64,000 bases of DNA from Methylorubrum sp. B1-46 (GCF_021117295.1 NZ_CP088247.1:2371001-2435000), one strand, 5' to 3'; numbered from the stretch's first letter, positions 26,069 to 34,875 are shown. Made by a program: numbers and translations. The notes: generated by a model not told the origin, from the sequence alone.

Positions 26069-26815
26069 ATGACCTACTGCGTCGGAGTGCTCGTCGAGGA
26101 CGGGCTGGTGATGATCGCCGACACCCGCACCAATGCGGGGCTCGACAACATCTCGACCTACCGCAAGCTGCACATGTTCAACGTGCCGGGGGAGCGGGTG
26201 ATGATGCTGGCCTCGGCCGGCAACCTCTCGATGACGCAGTCGGTGCTGAGCATGCTGCGGGAGGGCGTGGACGACGTCGAGGGCGAGACGCCGCCCAAAC
26301 TCGAGGACGCGGCCACCATGTTCAAGGCGGCCCAACTCGTCGGCCGGGCGATCCGCCGGGTCCGCGAGATCGAGCAGGCGGGGTTCGAGGCGGCGAACCT
26401 GCGCCTGGAGGTCTCGTTCCTGTTCGGCGGACAGATCGGCGACGAGCCGATGCGGCTGTTCATGATCTACTCGGCGGGCAATTTCATCGAGTGCAGCCGC
26501 GAGGCGCCCTTCCTCCAGATCGGCGAGCACAAATACGGCAAGCCGATCCTCGACCGGGCGGTGACCTACGAGACCGATCTCTACGACGCGCTGAAGGTCG
26601 GCCTCGTCTCGATGGACTCGACCATGCGCTCGAATCTCGGCGTCGGTCTGCCGATCGACATCGCCGTGCAGCGCCGCGGCCATCTCGACCTCGAAGTGAG
26701 CCACCGCATCGAGGCCGGCGAGAGCTACTTCCACGATCTGCGCGAGCGCTGGTCGGCGGCGCTCAGGGCGGCGCACCGGGCGATCCCGCGCCCGCCCTAC
26801 GGGCCGCAGCGGTAG
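26069..26815 (+). CDS. Anbu-type proteasome-like hydrolase
   Basis: A 248-residue bacterial proteasome beta-type protein (Anbu, ancestral beta subunit). The N-terminus MTYCVGVLVEDGLVMIADTRT places a Thr directly after the initiator Met as the likely Ntn nucleophile, and the segment GLVMIADTRTNAG carries the conserved Asp. A GNLSMTQSVLSML helix and a FSVG-like FLFGG loop follow. Anbu assembles into open rings or helices and is thought to process products of the neighbouring ligase enzymes. It ends the cluster on the right. Confidence 0.93.
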   Translation: MTYCVGVLVEDGLVMIADTRTNAGLDNISTYRKLHMFNVPGERVMMLASAGNLSMTQSVLSMLREGVDDVEGETPPKLEDAATMFKAAQLVGRAIRRVREIEQAGFEAANLRLEVSFLFGGQIGDEPMRLFMIYSAGNFIECSREAPFLQIGEHKYGKPILDRAVTYETDLYDALKVGLVSMDSTMRSNLGVGLPIDIAVQRRGHLDLEVSHRIEAGESYFHDLRERWSAALRAAHRAIPRPPYGPQR

Positions 26816-26864
26816 ACGCTGCCGTCATTGCCTCGGCTTCGCCGCGCGATGACGGAGGTGACGC

Positions 26865-27578
26865 TCAGGCTGCCTTGCCCAAGATCTCGTCCACGAGGGC
26901 CGGCACCGTCTCGCTCGCTCGCCCGAGCCGGGATGCCTCGAACATCCCGGCATTGTCGGCTTCGTCCAGGGTGAGCGCGAGCGTCGGGATGCCGAAGGCG
27001 CGAGCTTGGGCGACGTAGCCCGCGGCCGGGTAGACCGCGCCGGAGGTGCCGATCGCCACGAACAGGTCGGCCTCGGCCAGCGCCTCGTCGATGGCGTCGA
27101 GGTGCTTGGGCATCTCGCCGAACCACACCACGTCGGGCCGCATCCCGCCTTCGCGCGTGCAATGCGGGCAAGCCGTCTCGACGGTCAGGTCCTCGTGCCA
27201 GACCGGCTCCGCGCCGCAGGCCGTGCAGCGGGCTCTCAGGAGTTCGCCGTGCATGTGGACGACGTGGCGCGAGCCCGCCCGCTCGTGCAGGTCGTCGATG
27301 TTCTGCGTGCAGAGGAACAGCCGGCCGCCACTCTCGGCCAATCCCGCCTCCAGCCGGGCGAGCGCCTGATGCGCCGGGTTGGGCGCGGCGGCGCGCGCAT
27401 CGCGGCGGCGGTGATTGTAGAAGTCGTGGACGAGCACCGGATCGGCGGCAAAGCCCTCGGGCGTCGCGAGCCGCATCGGGTCGAAACGCGCCCACGCGCC
27501 GTCCGTGTCGCGGAAGGTGCCGAGCCCGCTCTCGGCGGAGATCCCGGCACCGGTGAGGACGAAGACGTTACGGGTCAT
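26865..27578 (-). CDS. cobB: NAD-dependent protein deacylase (sirtuin, CobB type)
   Basis: A 237-residue class III sirtuin that removes acyl groups from Lys using NAD. Visible are the NAD motif GAGISAESGLGTFRD (10-24), TQNIDDLHERAG with the base His in VVHMHGEL, and a four-Cys zinc site (CTACG and CPHC). The C-terminal half includes GTSGAVYPAAGYV. Tyr and Arg of class III desuccinylases are not exactly at the usual place and were not assigned. The ATG of MTRNVFVLTG was chosen; an open frame of 28 codons precedes it. It is convergent to the Anbu gene and only 22 bp from the CorC-like gene upstream. Confidence 0.93.
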   Translation of the reverse strand: MTRNVFVLTGAGISAESGLGTFRDTDGAWARFDPMRLATPEGFAADPVLVHDFYNHRRRDARAAAPNPAHQALARLEAGLAESGGRLFLCTQNIDDLHERAGSRHVVHMHGELLRARCTACGAEPVWHEDLTVETACPHCTREGGMRPDVVWFGEMPKHLDAIDEALAEADLFVAIGTSGAVYPAAGYVAQARAFGIPTLALTLDEADNAGMFEASRLGRASETVPALVDEILGKAA

Positions 27579-27600
27579 GGCATCGCTGTGATGGATGAGC

Positions 27601-29022
27601 TCAGGCCTCCGGCAGGCGCGTGGCGAGCACCTTGTCGATGCGCCGCCCGTCCATGTCGACAACCTCGATCCGCCAGCCCTGCGTCTCGATCTTGTCGCCC
27701 TCCGTCGGGATACGCCCGAGCTGGACGATGACGAAGCCGGCGAGCGTCGAGAAGTCGTCCGAGCGCGGACGCTCCGGCAGGCCGAGGCGATCGAACGCGT
27801 CGGTCGCCGACATCATGCCGTCGATGAGCAGCGAGCCGTCCTCGCGCTCGACCACCATCCGCTCCTCGCCGGGCTCGGGGATCTCGCCGGCCATCGCCTC
27901 CAGAAGGTCGGTCTGGGTGACGATGCCTTCGAGGCTGCCATATTCGTCCACGACGATCGCCATGCGCACGGGCTTGGTCTGGAACATCTCCAGCACCTTG
28001 AGGATCGCGAGCCCTTCGTGGACGACGATGGGCTCGCGGGTCGCCCCCTTCACGTCGAGGGGCTTGCCGTCGAGGAATTGGTCGAGCAGATCCTGCTTGC
28101 GCAGCACGCCGACGACGTCGTCGATCTGGCCGCGGCTCACCACGAGCTGCTCGTGGCGGCAGGCGCGCACCGCCTCGATGATCTCCTCTTGGCTGTCGTC
28201 GAGATCGACCCAGTCGACCTCGTTGCGCGGGGTCATGATCTCGCGGATGCGCCGCTCGCCGATGGCGAGGATACGCGCCACCGCATCCTCCTGCGCCTCG
28301 TGCAGCAGGCCCGCCTCGTGGCTCGCGGTGACGAGCAGGCTGAGTTCCTTCGGCGAAGGCAGATGCCCCTCGCCCTCGCCGGGCCGCAGGCCGAGCATGC
28401 GCAGCACGCCGTTGCCGAGGCCGTTGAGGAGGTGGATCGCCGGGCCGAAGATGAACAGGAACAGGGTGAGCGGCCGCACGATCACGAGCGCGGTGCGCTC
28501 GCTGCGCTGGAGGGCGAGGCTCTTGGGTGCCAGTTCACCCAGCACGATGTGCAGCGTGGTGATGACGGCGAAGGCCAAGGCTACCGCCAGCGTGTGCGTG
28601 GTGATGCCGACGGCCCCATCCGGCAGCCACTGGAACAGCGGCTCGATCAGGTGGGCGAGCGCCGGCTCGCCGACCCAACCCAGCGCCAGCGAGGAGAGGG
28701 TGATGCCGAGCTGCGTCGCGGCGAGATGCGCGTCGAGCCGATCGGTGGCGCGTTGGAGCGCCCGGGCGTTGGCCCGCCCCTCGTTGACCAGTTCGGCGAC
28801 CCGGCTGCGCCGCACCGCGACGAGGGAGAACTCCGCCGCGACGAAGAAGCCGTTGGCGAAGACGAGTGCAATGACCGCGACGAGGCCGAGCACCGATGAC
28901 CAGAGACCGTCCGAAATCGTGCCCTCCCGGGGCCATGCCGCACTGCTGATCGCACCTGAGGCGGCACCGATGCTGAGTGCCTCTCGCAAAACGCCCGCTG
29001 CGCCGACGCGCACGGAAAGCAA
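27601..29022 (-). CDS. CorC/HlyC family CNNM-CBS membrane protein
   Basis: A membrane protein with an N-terminal CNNM (DUF21) domain of about four helices, starting near FANGFFVAAEFSLVAVRR, followed by a CBS pair (about 200-330) and a C-terminal transporter-associated (CorC_HlyC) domain near GFVIVQLGRIPTEGD. The family is linked to Mg2+ and Co2+ efflux or ion homeostasis, and hemolysin activity in a few cases. Start unclear: the frame is open from a TTG at 29022, but the only good Shine-Dalgarno (GGGAGG) stands five bases before an in-frame ATT at 28917, exactly where the family usually begins. It lies 22 bp upstream of the sirtuin gene. Confidence 0.9.
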   Translation of the reverse strand: MLSVRVGAAGVLREALSIGAASGAISSAAWPREGTISDGLWSSVLGLVAVIALVFANGFFVAAEFSLVAVRRSRVAELVNEGRANARALQRATDRLDAHLAATQLGITLSSLALGWVGEPALAHLIEPLFQWLPDGAVGITTHTLAVALAFAVITTLHIVLGELAPKSLALQRSERTALVIVRPLTLFLFIFGPAIHLLNGLGNGVLRMLGLRPGEGEGHLPSPKELSLLVTASHEAGLLHEAQEDAVARILAIGERRIREIMTPRNEVDWVDLDDSQEEIIEAVRACRHEQLVVSRGQIDDVVGVLRKQDLLDQFLDGKPLDVKGATREPIVVHEGLAILKVLEMFQTKPVRMAIVVDEYGSLEGIVTQTDLLEAMAGEIPEPGEERMVVEREDGSLLIDGMMSATDAFDRLGLPERPRSDDFSTLAGFVIVQLGRIPTEGDKIETQGWRIEVVDMDGRRIDKVLATRLPEA

Positions 29023-29304
29023 CCGTACGGTGATCGGGAGTTTTGTCAGGCACTCTTAGAGCCGAACCCCGTCACGGGGGAAGGGGTTCGGGCGCATTCT
29101 CGCGTGGGCCACCCCGTCTGCGCCATCGGATCCCTGTGCGCATGTCCGTTTCATGAGAGCCAGCCCATCGTTCGGGCGATGCTGTATGGGGACAGGCTCG
29201 CCCCGGCCACGCCACACTTCGTTCCCATGTGTGCCAAGGGACCGAGCGCAGGGCCGAGGCCGGCGGCGGGGCCCGGCCCAACTGCGTTTTCGAGGGATCT
29301 GGTC

Positions 29305-32300
29305 GTGATCAAGCTGCCGAAGCTGTTTCGGCCCAAGCGCCGCGACGCCGCGACCGCTGCCCCCTTCTTCGATCCCGCCTTCTACCGCTCCGCCTATCCC
29401 GACGTGGCCGCGGGCGGGGGTGATCCGCTCCGACACTACCTCGATCACGGCTGGCTCGAGGGCCGCGACCCGTCCGCGGTGTTCTCGACCCTGTTCTACC
29501 TCGACCGCCACCTCGCCGAGGCTGCGCCGGTCAACCCGCTCCTGCACTATGCCGGCCTGTCGGCAGCCGAGCGGCTGCGGGTCGCGACGCAGCCCGGCCC
29601 GGATTTCCCGGCACTCCAGGCCAGCGTCGTCGAACCCTATTTCGATGCGCCGTACTACGCCCGTCTCGCCGGTCTGGAGGCGGGAGAGGACCCGCTCGCC
29701 CACTACCTGTCCAAGGGCTGGCGGCGCGGGCTCGATCCGAGCGACGCCTTCTCGGGCGATGCCTACCTGCAGCGCCACGCCCATATGCGGCGCCTCGGCG
29801 TCAGCCCGCTCTACCATTTCGCCGCGACGCGGCGGCTCCAGGCCTCGGAGGCCGCCGTTCCGCCCAAGCGGCGCGCCAAGCCGCAGGCGGCGTCGTTGCC
29901 CGCCGACCCGGCCGAGGCCTCCGATGCGCAGATCTACGAGACGGTCGCGGCCGCCTTCGACGGCGAACACTATCTCGACACCAATCCCGACATCCGCCGC
30001 TCCGGCGTCGATCCGGTCCGTCACTTCCTCGATTTCGGCGCCCGCGAGGATCGCGACCCGAGCCCCGACTTCTCGGTGCGGTTCTACCGCAAGCATTACC
30101 GGCGGGAGGTCGGTGCGGGAGTCAACCCGTTCTTCCACTATCTGGCGGCGGGCCGGGCGCGCGGCTTCCGGCCGACGCCGTTCGGTCTCGGAACCTGGCC
30201 GGCCCAGGTCGCGCCGACGCCGGCTGAGTGGGAGCGGGCGCGGCCCGCCGCCGACATCGCCTCGGCGCGGGCCGTGCTGATCATGCCCGTCTACAAAGGC
30301 TACGACGACACCCTGCGGGCGATCCACGCGGTGTTGAGCGCCCCGCAGGCCGCCTCATTCGCCCTCCTCGTCATCGACGATTGCAGCCCCGACCCGCGGC
30401 TGAGTGCGGCGCTCGCCGAGCTGGCCGGTCGCGGCCTGTTCGCCCACCTCGTCAACGATGAGAATCTCGGCTTCGTGCGCACCTGCAACCGCGGACTGGA
30501 GCGGGCGGCGGGCAAGGACGTCGTGCTCCTCAACGCCGACATCGTCGTCTACGGCGACTGGCTCGACCGCTTACTCTGGCACCTCGACGCCGACCCCCGC
30601 GTCGCCACGGTGACGCCGTTCTCCAACAATGCCACGATCTGCAGCTATCCGCGGCCGAACGTCGACAATCAGACCCAGCTCGAGATCACGCCGGCCGAGA
30701 TCGACGCCTTTACCCGCGCCTGCAATGCCCGCACCAGCTCGCCGGTGCCGACGGGCGTCGGCTTCTGCATGGCGATGCGCCGGGAGGCGATCGCGGCGGT
30801 GGGCCTCCTCGACGCCGAGACCTTCGGGCGCGGCTACGGCGAGGAGAACGATTTCTGCATGCGCGCCCTCAAGGCGGGCTTCATCAATCTCCTGGCCCAC
30901 GACATCTTCGTGTTCCATTCCGGCAGCGTTTCCTTCGGCACGCTGCTCGCGACCAAGGGCGATGACATCCTTCGCGCGCTCCTCACCAAGCACCCGGATT
31001 ACCAGCGCCGGGTCCACAACCATATCGAGGTCGATCCCGCCCGCTTCGCCCGGCACCGCCTCGATCTCTACCGCTTCGCCAAGCGCGCAAAGGCCAGTGC
31101 CGGGCGCGGCCTCGCCCTCATCGTCACCCACGATTTCGGTGGCGGCGTCGAGACCCATATCGAGCGGCTGAGTTCTCGGCTGGCCGAGGCGGGGCTCACT
31201 GCCGTCTACCTGCGCACCGACGAGCCCGGCGGGTTCAAGCTCGGTCTGCCCGAAGGAAGCGCAATCGACTTTCCCGTCTCCATCCTCGACCCGCTCTCCC
31301 TCGACCGCGACGCGGATCTGCTCGCCGAACTCATCGGCTGGCTCGGCCCGGCGATGGTGCATGTGCACTCGCTGGCGGGGCTCGACGCGCCGTCGACCCG
31401 CGTGGCGATGCGGCTGATCGAGGAGGCGGGTGTGGGCTACGACGTGACGCTGCACGACTACGCTTCGGTCTGTCACCGCAATAACCTCGTGCGGCCCGAG
31501 GGCGTCTATTGCGGATTGGCCGAGCCCGACGCCTGCCGCGATTGCATCCGCCTCGACCACGACGCCGACGGGATCCTCCTGCCCGATCCCGCCAAGCGGC
31601 GGCGGATCTGGGCCGGTTTCCTCGACCGAGCCCGCACGGTGTTTGCGCCGTCGGCCGACCTCGCCGGCCGCATCGGCACCGTGCTCCACCTCGACACCAT
31701 CGTGCTGCGCCCGCACGAGGAGACGCTGACCGGCGTCGAACTCAAGGCGCGTCGGCGCCGGGAAGGGCCGCTGCGAGTCGCGGTGCTCGGGTCGATCGGC
31801 GTGCAGAAGGGCTTCGACGTGATCCACAATCTCGCCCTCGATGCCCGACTCAGGCACCTCCCGATCGAAATCACGATCATCGGCCGATCCACCGATCCGC
31901 GGGCCATCGAGATCGCGGGCGTGCGCGAGACCGGCCCTTACCGTGGTGATGCCGCGGCGCTGGCGCACATCGCCCGCCTCGATCCCGATATCGTGCTGTT
32001 CCCTTCGATCTCGCCGGAAACCTACTGCTACACGCTCTCGCTCGCGCTCGCGGCCGGGGTGCCGCCGGTGGTGTTCGATCTCGGCGCCCAGGCCGAGCGG
32101 CTGCGGATGAGCGGAGAGGGCCACCGTCTCGATCCGGCACTCGCCGACGATCCTCAACGGCTGAACGCAGCCCTGCTGGCGCTGCCGATCGACGCGCTCT
32201 GGGCCGCCCGCACACCGTTCCGGCCGACCACCTATCCGCGGCTTCTGGAGGACTATTACGGGTTAGCCGAAGGCCTTCCGCCGGTCCCTGCGACCGCGTC

Positions 32301-32337
32301 TGCCAAGGGGCCAAGGGTCGGAACGGCGTCGGGGTGA
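29305..32337 (+). CDS. Trimodular glycosyltransferase (repeat region + GT2 + GT4)
   Basis: A 1010-residue cytosolic or membrane-associated glycosyltransferase. Residues 15-290 hold about four copies of a motif of the type FDPxFYRxxYPDVxxxGxDPLxHYLxxGxxEGRDPS, seen in large bacterial glycosyltransferases. Next is a GT2 domain (VLIMPVYKGYDDTLRAIHAV, LLNADIVVYGDWLDRL, GEENDFCMRA). The last 400 residues are a GT4/GT-B domain starting GLALIVTHDFGGGVETHIERL. GTG was chosen as start because GAGGG stands 8 bases upstream; the frame is open from 29104. The product may be a surface polysaccharide or a protein-linked glycan. The gene is alone in its transcript. Confidence 0.9.
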   Translation: MIKLPKLFRPKRRDAATAAPFFDPAFYRSAYPDVAAGGGDPLRHYLDHGWLEGRDPSAVFSTLFYLDRHLAEAAPVNPLLHYAGLSAAERLRVATQPGPDFPALQASVVEPYFDAPYYARLAGLEAGEDPLAHYLSKGWRRGLDPSDAFSGDAYLQRHAHMRRLGVSPLYHFAATRRLQASEAAVPPKRRAKPQAASLPADPAEASDAQIYETVAAAFDGEHYLDTNPDIRRSGVDPVRHFLDFGAREDRDPSPDFSVRFYRKHYRREVGAGVNPFFHYLAAGRARGFRPTPFGLGTWPAQVAPTPAEWERARPAADIASARAVLIMPVYKGYDDTLRAIHAVLSAPQAASFALLVIDDCSPDPRLSAALAELAGRGLFAHLVNDENLGFVRTCNRGLERAAGKDVVLLNADIVVYGDWLDRLLWHLDADPRVATVTPFSNNATICSYPRPNVDNQTQLEITPAEIDAFTRACNARTSSPVPTGVGFCMAMRREAIAAVGLLDAETFGRGYGEENDFCMRALKAGFINLLAHDIFVFHSGSVSFGTLLATKGDDILRALLTKHPDYQRRVHNHIEVDPARFARHRLDLYRFAKRAKASAGRGLALIVTHDFGGGVETHIERLSSRLAEAGLTAVYLRTDEPGGFKLGLPEGSAIDFPVSILDPLSLDRDADLLAELIGWLGPAMVHVHSLAGLDAPSTRVAMRLIEEAGVGYDVTLHDYASVCHRNNLVRPEGVYCGLAEPDACRDCIRLDHDADGILLPDPAKRRRIWAGFLDRARTVFAPSADLAGRIGTVLHLDTIVLRPHEETLTGVELKARRRREGPLRVAVLGSIGVQKGFDVIHNLALDARLRHLPIEITIIGRSTDPRAIEIAGVRETGPYRGDAAALAHIARLDPDIVLFPSISPETYCYTLSLALAAGVPPVVFDLGAQAERLRMSGEGHRLDPALADDPQRLNAALLALPIDALWAARTPFRPTTYPRLLEDYYGLAEGLPPVPATASAKGPRVGTASG

Positions 32338-32469
32338 GCCGAGGGCGCTGAACCGCCCGATGCCTCCACATGTCATAGACGGGGCTGCCGCGGGGCGGCT
32401 ACAACGGTCAAGCTCGGCGGGTCGCGCGCGGTTCCGCCTGAGCGTTCGTTGCAAGCCAAGGGGAAGCCC

Positions 32470-32700
32470 ATGACCACGCAGAACCTCACCGTCACCGCCC
32501 GCGAGCGCGACACGCTTCTGGCGGCGTTGCGCTACTACCAGTTCTACCGGATGCAGGGTCACCCGTTCGATCCCCGGAAGGACGACCTGATCGACACCAT
32601 CGCCGCCAGCAGCGGCGAGGCTCTCGACTTGACTGAAATCGACGATCTCTGCGCCGGCCTGCACGGCAACCGCCACGCCCTGGCCACCGTCGCGGCCTGA
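32470..32700 (+). CDS. Small cytosolic hypothetical protein
   Basis: A 76-residue acidic protein without signal or membrane segment. AAGGGGA stands before the ATG (MTTQNLTVTARERDTLLAAL). The sequence LRYYQFYRMQGHPFDPRKDD and LTEIDDLCAGLHGN suggest a compact helical protein. Many methylobacteria carry short proteins of this kind; the function is unknown. It stands alone, 131 bp after the large glycosyltransferase gene. Confidence 0.8.
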   Translation: MTTQNLTVTARERDTLLAALRYYQFYRMQGHPFDPRKDDLIDTIAASSGEALDLTEIDDLCAGLHGNRHALATVAA

Positions 32701-32839
32701 CAAGCGTCCGCAACACCCGGCCCGATCGAGGGACGTCAACCCAATCCGGTTGATCCCTTCGGGATGGCGGATTTGGCTTCGCTCAAGCGCCGCGCCGGCT
32801 TGTTGATCCGATCTCCGCTCTGATCGAGCGAAGACCGAA

Positions 32840-32926
32840 TCAAACGAGAAGGGCGTTGAGGAGAACGGCCGCTCCGAGGCCGAGCAGGAACGCCGCCGCG
32901 AGCAGACGTGTGTCGGCGGCGGTCAT
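32840..32926 (-). CDS. 28-residue single-helix membrane peptide
   Basis: Very short frame that begins ATG ACC GCC and reads MTAADTRLLAAAFLLGLGAAVLLNALLV: a short polar N-terminus with a single hydrophobic helix covering the rest, the build of small membrane subunits such as KdpF. Its ATG overlaps the stop of the upstream exported-protein gene as ATGA, so it is probably translated by coupling. No kdp or cytochrome gene is adjacent. Found by reading the sequence, without homology support. Confidence 0.55.
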   Translation of the reverse strand: MTAADTRLLAAAFLLGLGAAVLLNALLV

Positions 32927-33174
32927 CGGGAGGCTTCGCCCGCCGAGATGCCGACCAGAAGCGGCCGGCGGGTGACCACGACCTGTCCCGGAATCGGCGC
33001 TCCACCGTCGATCCGGGCACTCACCGGAACCGCGCCGCCCGCCTGCGGCAGGCGCTGGGTGAAGGCCTTGGCCGACCCGGCCGGGCCCGGCACCGCCTCG
33101 ACGAGCGAGGGGGCGAGCAGGGCATAGGCCGCCATCACCGTTCCGGCCGCCGCGATCTTGAACAGGTCCCGCAT
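32923..33174 (-). CDS. Small exported protein
   Basis: An 83-residue protein with a hydrophobic N-terminal segment (MRDLFKIAAAGTVMAAYALL, possible cleavage after VEA) and a short hydrophilic mature part, rich in Gly, Ala and Arg, with VPVSARIDGGAPIPGQVVV. It overlaps the 28-residue peptide by the ATGA junction. No family recognised. Together they may be a two-peptide membrane unit. Upstream lies a long divergent region towards the diguanylate cyclase gene. Confidence 0.75.
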   Translation of the reverse strand: MRDLFKIAAAGTVMAAYALLAPSLVEAVPGPAGSAKAFTQRLPQAGGAVPVSARIDGGAPIPGQVVVTRRPLLVGISAGEASR

Positions 33175-33648
33175 GATGTCCGCCCCTCGTTCGGAGCCCT
33201 TCCGGCTCTCGTGTGGAGCCGTTCTACGGACGCCGGATTGCCGGCGGATTGCTTGGTACGGTTACCGGATTGCGTCGCACGGGATCGACGAAACATCGGA
33301 AACGGACCGTTCCTTCCGCCAGTTCGCTCCGACCCTAGCGTCGCGCCGGGATCGGGTATGAGCGCGAGCGCACGTGATGACCGTGTCCCTCGTCCCTCCG
33401 CAGCGTTTACCGTGCGCGAGACGGGGGCCGCGTTCGAACCGACGGTTCGGCCGCAGAGGGCAGCCGGAGGATGTCAGCAGGCAGCCTCGGGTGTCCGACG
33501 ATGCGACAGTCCGTGCCCGCGGATCAGGGAAGAGCGTCCCGTCCGGCAAGAACGTCCGATAGCGAGAGCGAATGGGAGTTCTTCGACACGCTTCCTTATC
33601 GCTCGGGTGCGATACCCCTGGTTGAGCGATTAGAGGCCCCGAAACCCC
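33175..33648. other. Divergent intergenic region before the second diguanylate cyclase
   Basis: About 470 bp, no convincing gene. It holds an inverted repeat with arms CGAACC and GGTTCG and a 3-nt spacer (33435-33449), and a second one with arms GGAAAC and GTTCC near 33298-33313. Both are possible operators. Frames in it are shadows, rich in Arg and Ser. Confidence 0.4.
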
Positions 33649-34875
33649 ATGGACCCTGCCCCTGCGAGCCGGGAGACGGCTGACGCTACCACCGACCTGG
33701 ATCGCATTCTGCGCTTCAGCCCGTCGGTGGCGGAGCAATACGAGAGCGAGCACGGCCGCGCGCGCGAGGCAGACCTGCGCCGCAACGCCCTCGTCGGGAT
33801 CTTGCTCTACAACGTCTACAACGTGACCGGCTGGTTCCTGATGCCGGACCTCGCGCTCTGGGCCCTGGCCGCGCGCCTGCTGATATTCACGCCCTTAGCG
33901 CTGCTGCTCGTCTGGTTGGTCGGCCGGGTCGGCGCAGCCCGGCGCGAGCGCCTGATGCTGGTCGGGATGGTCGGCGGGATTCTACCGCCCGTGATGCTGT
34001 TCTGGCTCACGCAGGCACCGCTCGGGGCCTATTCCTTCGCCGAGATCCTCCTTGCCATCCTGTTCGGGAACATCGTTCTCACCCTGCGCTTTCCGCAGGC
34101 CGTCATCATGACAGCCGTCAGCTTCGCCATCGGGCTTCTCGTCCTCGCCAAGAAGACCGAACTCGTGGACGGGCTGAGGGGTGCACTGTTCCTCCAACTC
34201 GCGACGACCTGCGGGTGCAGTCTCTACGCCAACTACCAGATGGAGACGCGGCGCTGCCGCGATTACCTCCTGGGGCTGCGCGCACGGATGCTGCGCGACA
34301 TCGCCGAGCGCGCCCGCAAGCGCTTCCAGGACCTGTCGCAGACCGACGCCCTCACCGGCCTTCCGAACCGGCGCGCCCTCGATCTCTGCCTCGACACCTG
34401 GCTGGCGGAGAACGGTCCGCTGGCGGTGCTGATGATCGACATCGACCACTTCAAGCGCTTCAACGACACCAGTGGCCACTTGGCGGGGGATGCCTGCCTG
34501 CGCCGTGTGGCCGAAACCCTTGCCGCTTCGGCCTTTGGCCGCGTCGACAGCCTCTGCGCCCGCTACGGCGGCGAGGAATTCGCCGTGGTCTTGAGAAATG
34601 TCGGGCCGGTGGAGGCGGTCGCTCTCGCCGACGACCTCGTCCGCTCTGTCGCGGCGCTCGGCCTGCGCCATCCCGGTCGCGGCGACGGAGCCCGGATCGT
34701 GACGGTCAGCGTCGGCATCGCCGTGAGCGGGGGCGGGATGAGCGTCGAACGGGCCGATGAGAAGGCGGCGCTTCTGAAAACGGCGGATTGGGCGCTCTAC
34801 GCGGCTAAGCAAGGCGGCCGGAACCGTGCCGTCCTGGGCACGGCCCCGCCCCGCAGCTTCCTGCGCGTCGGTTAG
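33649..34875 (+). CDS. Membrane-bound diguanylate cyclase (GGDEF)
   Basis: A 408-residue protein with the same plan as the one at 9551-10804: a membrane region of about six helices (residues 45-190), a linker helix, then a GGDEF domain with TDALTGLPNRRAL, IDIDHFKRFND and GGEEF near residue 307. The inhibitory-site position nine residues before GGEEF keeps the Arg, but the Asp is replaced by Ser (RVDSLCARY), so feedback inhibition may be weak. The sensory input is unknown, since no PAS, HAMP or receiver domain is visible. It is monocistronic. Confidence 0.95.
   Translation: MDPAPASRETADATTDLDRILRFSPSVAEQYESEHGRAREADLRRNALVGILLYNVYNVTGWFLMPDLALWALAARLLIFTPLALLLVWLVGRVGAARRERLMLVGMVGGILPPVMLFWLTQAPLGAYSFAEILLAILFGNIVLTLRFPQAVIMTAVSFAIGLLVLAKKTELVDGLRGALFLQLATTCGCSLYANYQMETRRCRDYLLGLRARMLRDIAERARKRFQDLSQTDALTGLPNRRALDLCLDTWLAENGPLAVLMIDIDHFKRFNDTSGHLAGDACLRRVAETLAASAFGRVDSLCARYGGEEFAVVLRNVGPVEAVALADDLVRSVAALGLRHPGRGDGARIVTVSVGIAVSGGGMSVERADEKAALLKTADWALYAAKQGGRNRAVLGTAPPRSFLRVG

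Noticed and set aside
27595..28899. Two long plus-strand frames antisense to the CorC-like gene
   Set aside because: No domains or starts with signals; CorC/HlyC domains are clear on the minus strand.
29104..29304. Longer N-terminus for the large glycosyltransferase
   Set aside because: Cys/Pro-rich leader without conservation signs; the GTG at 29305 has a good ribosome binding site and begins just before the first repeat.
30571..32157. 528-codon frame antisense to the large glycosyltransferase
   Set aside because: Shadow of codon-3 GC bias; the glycosyltransferase domains are intact on the plus strand.
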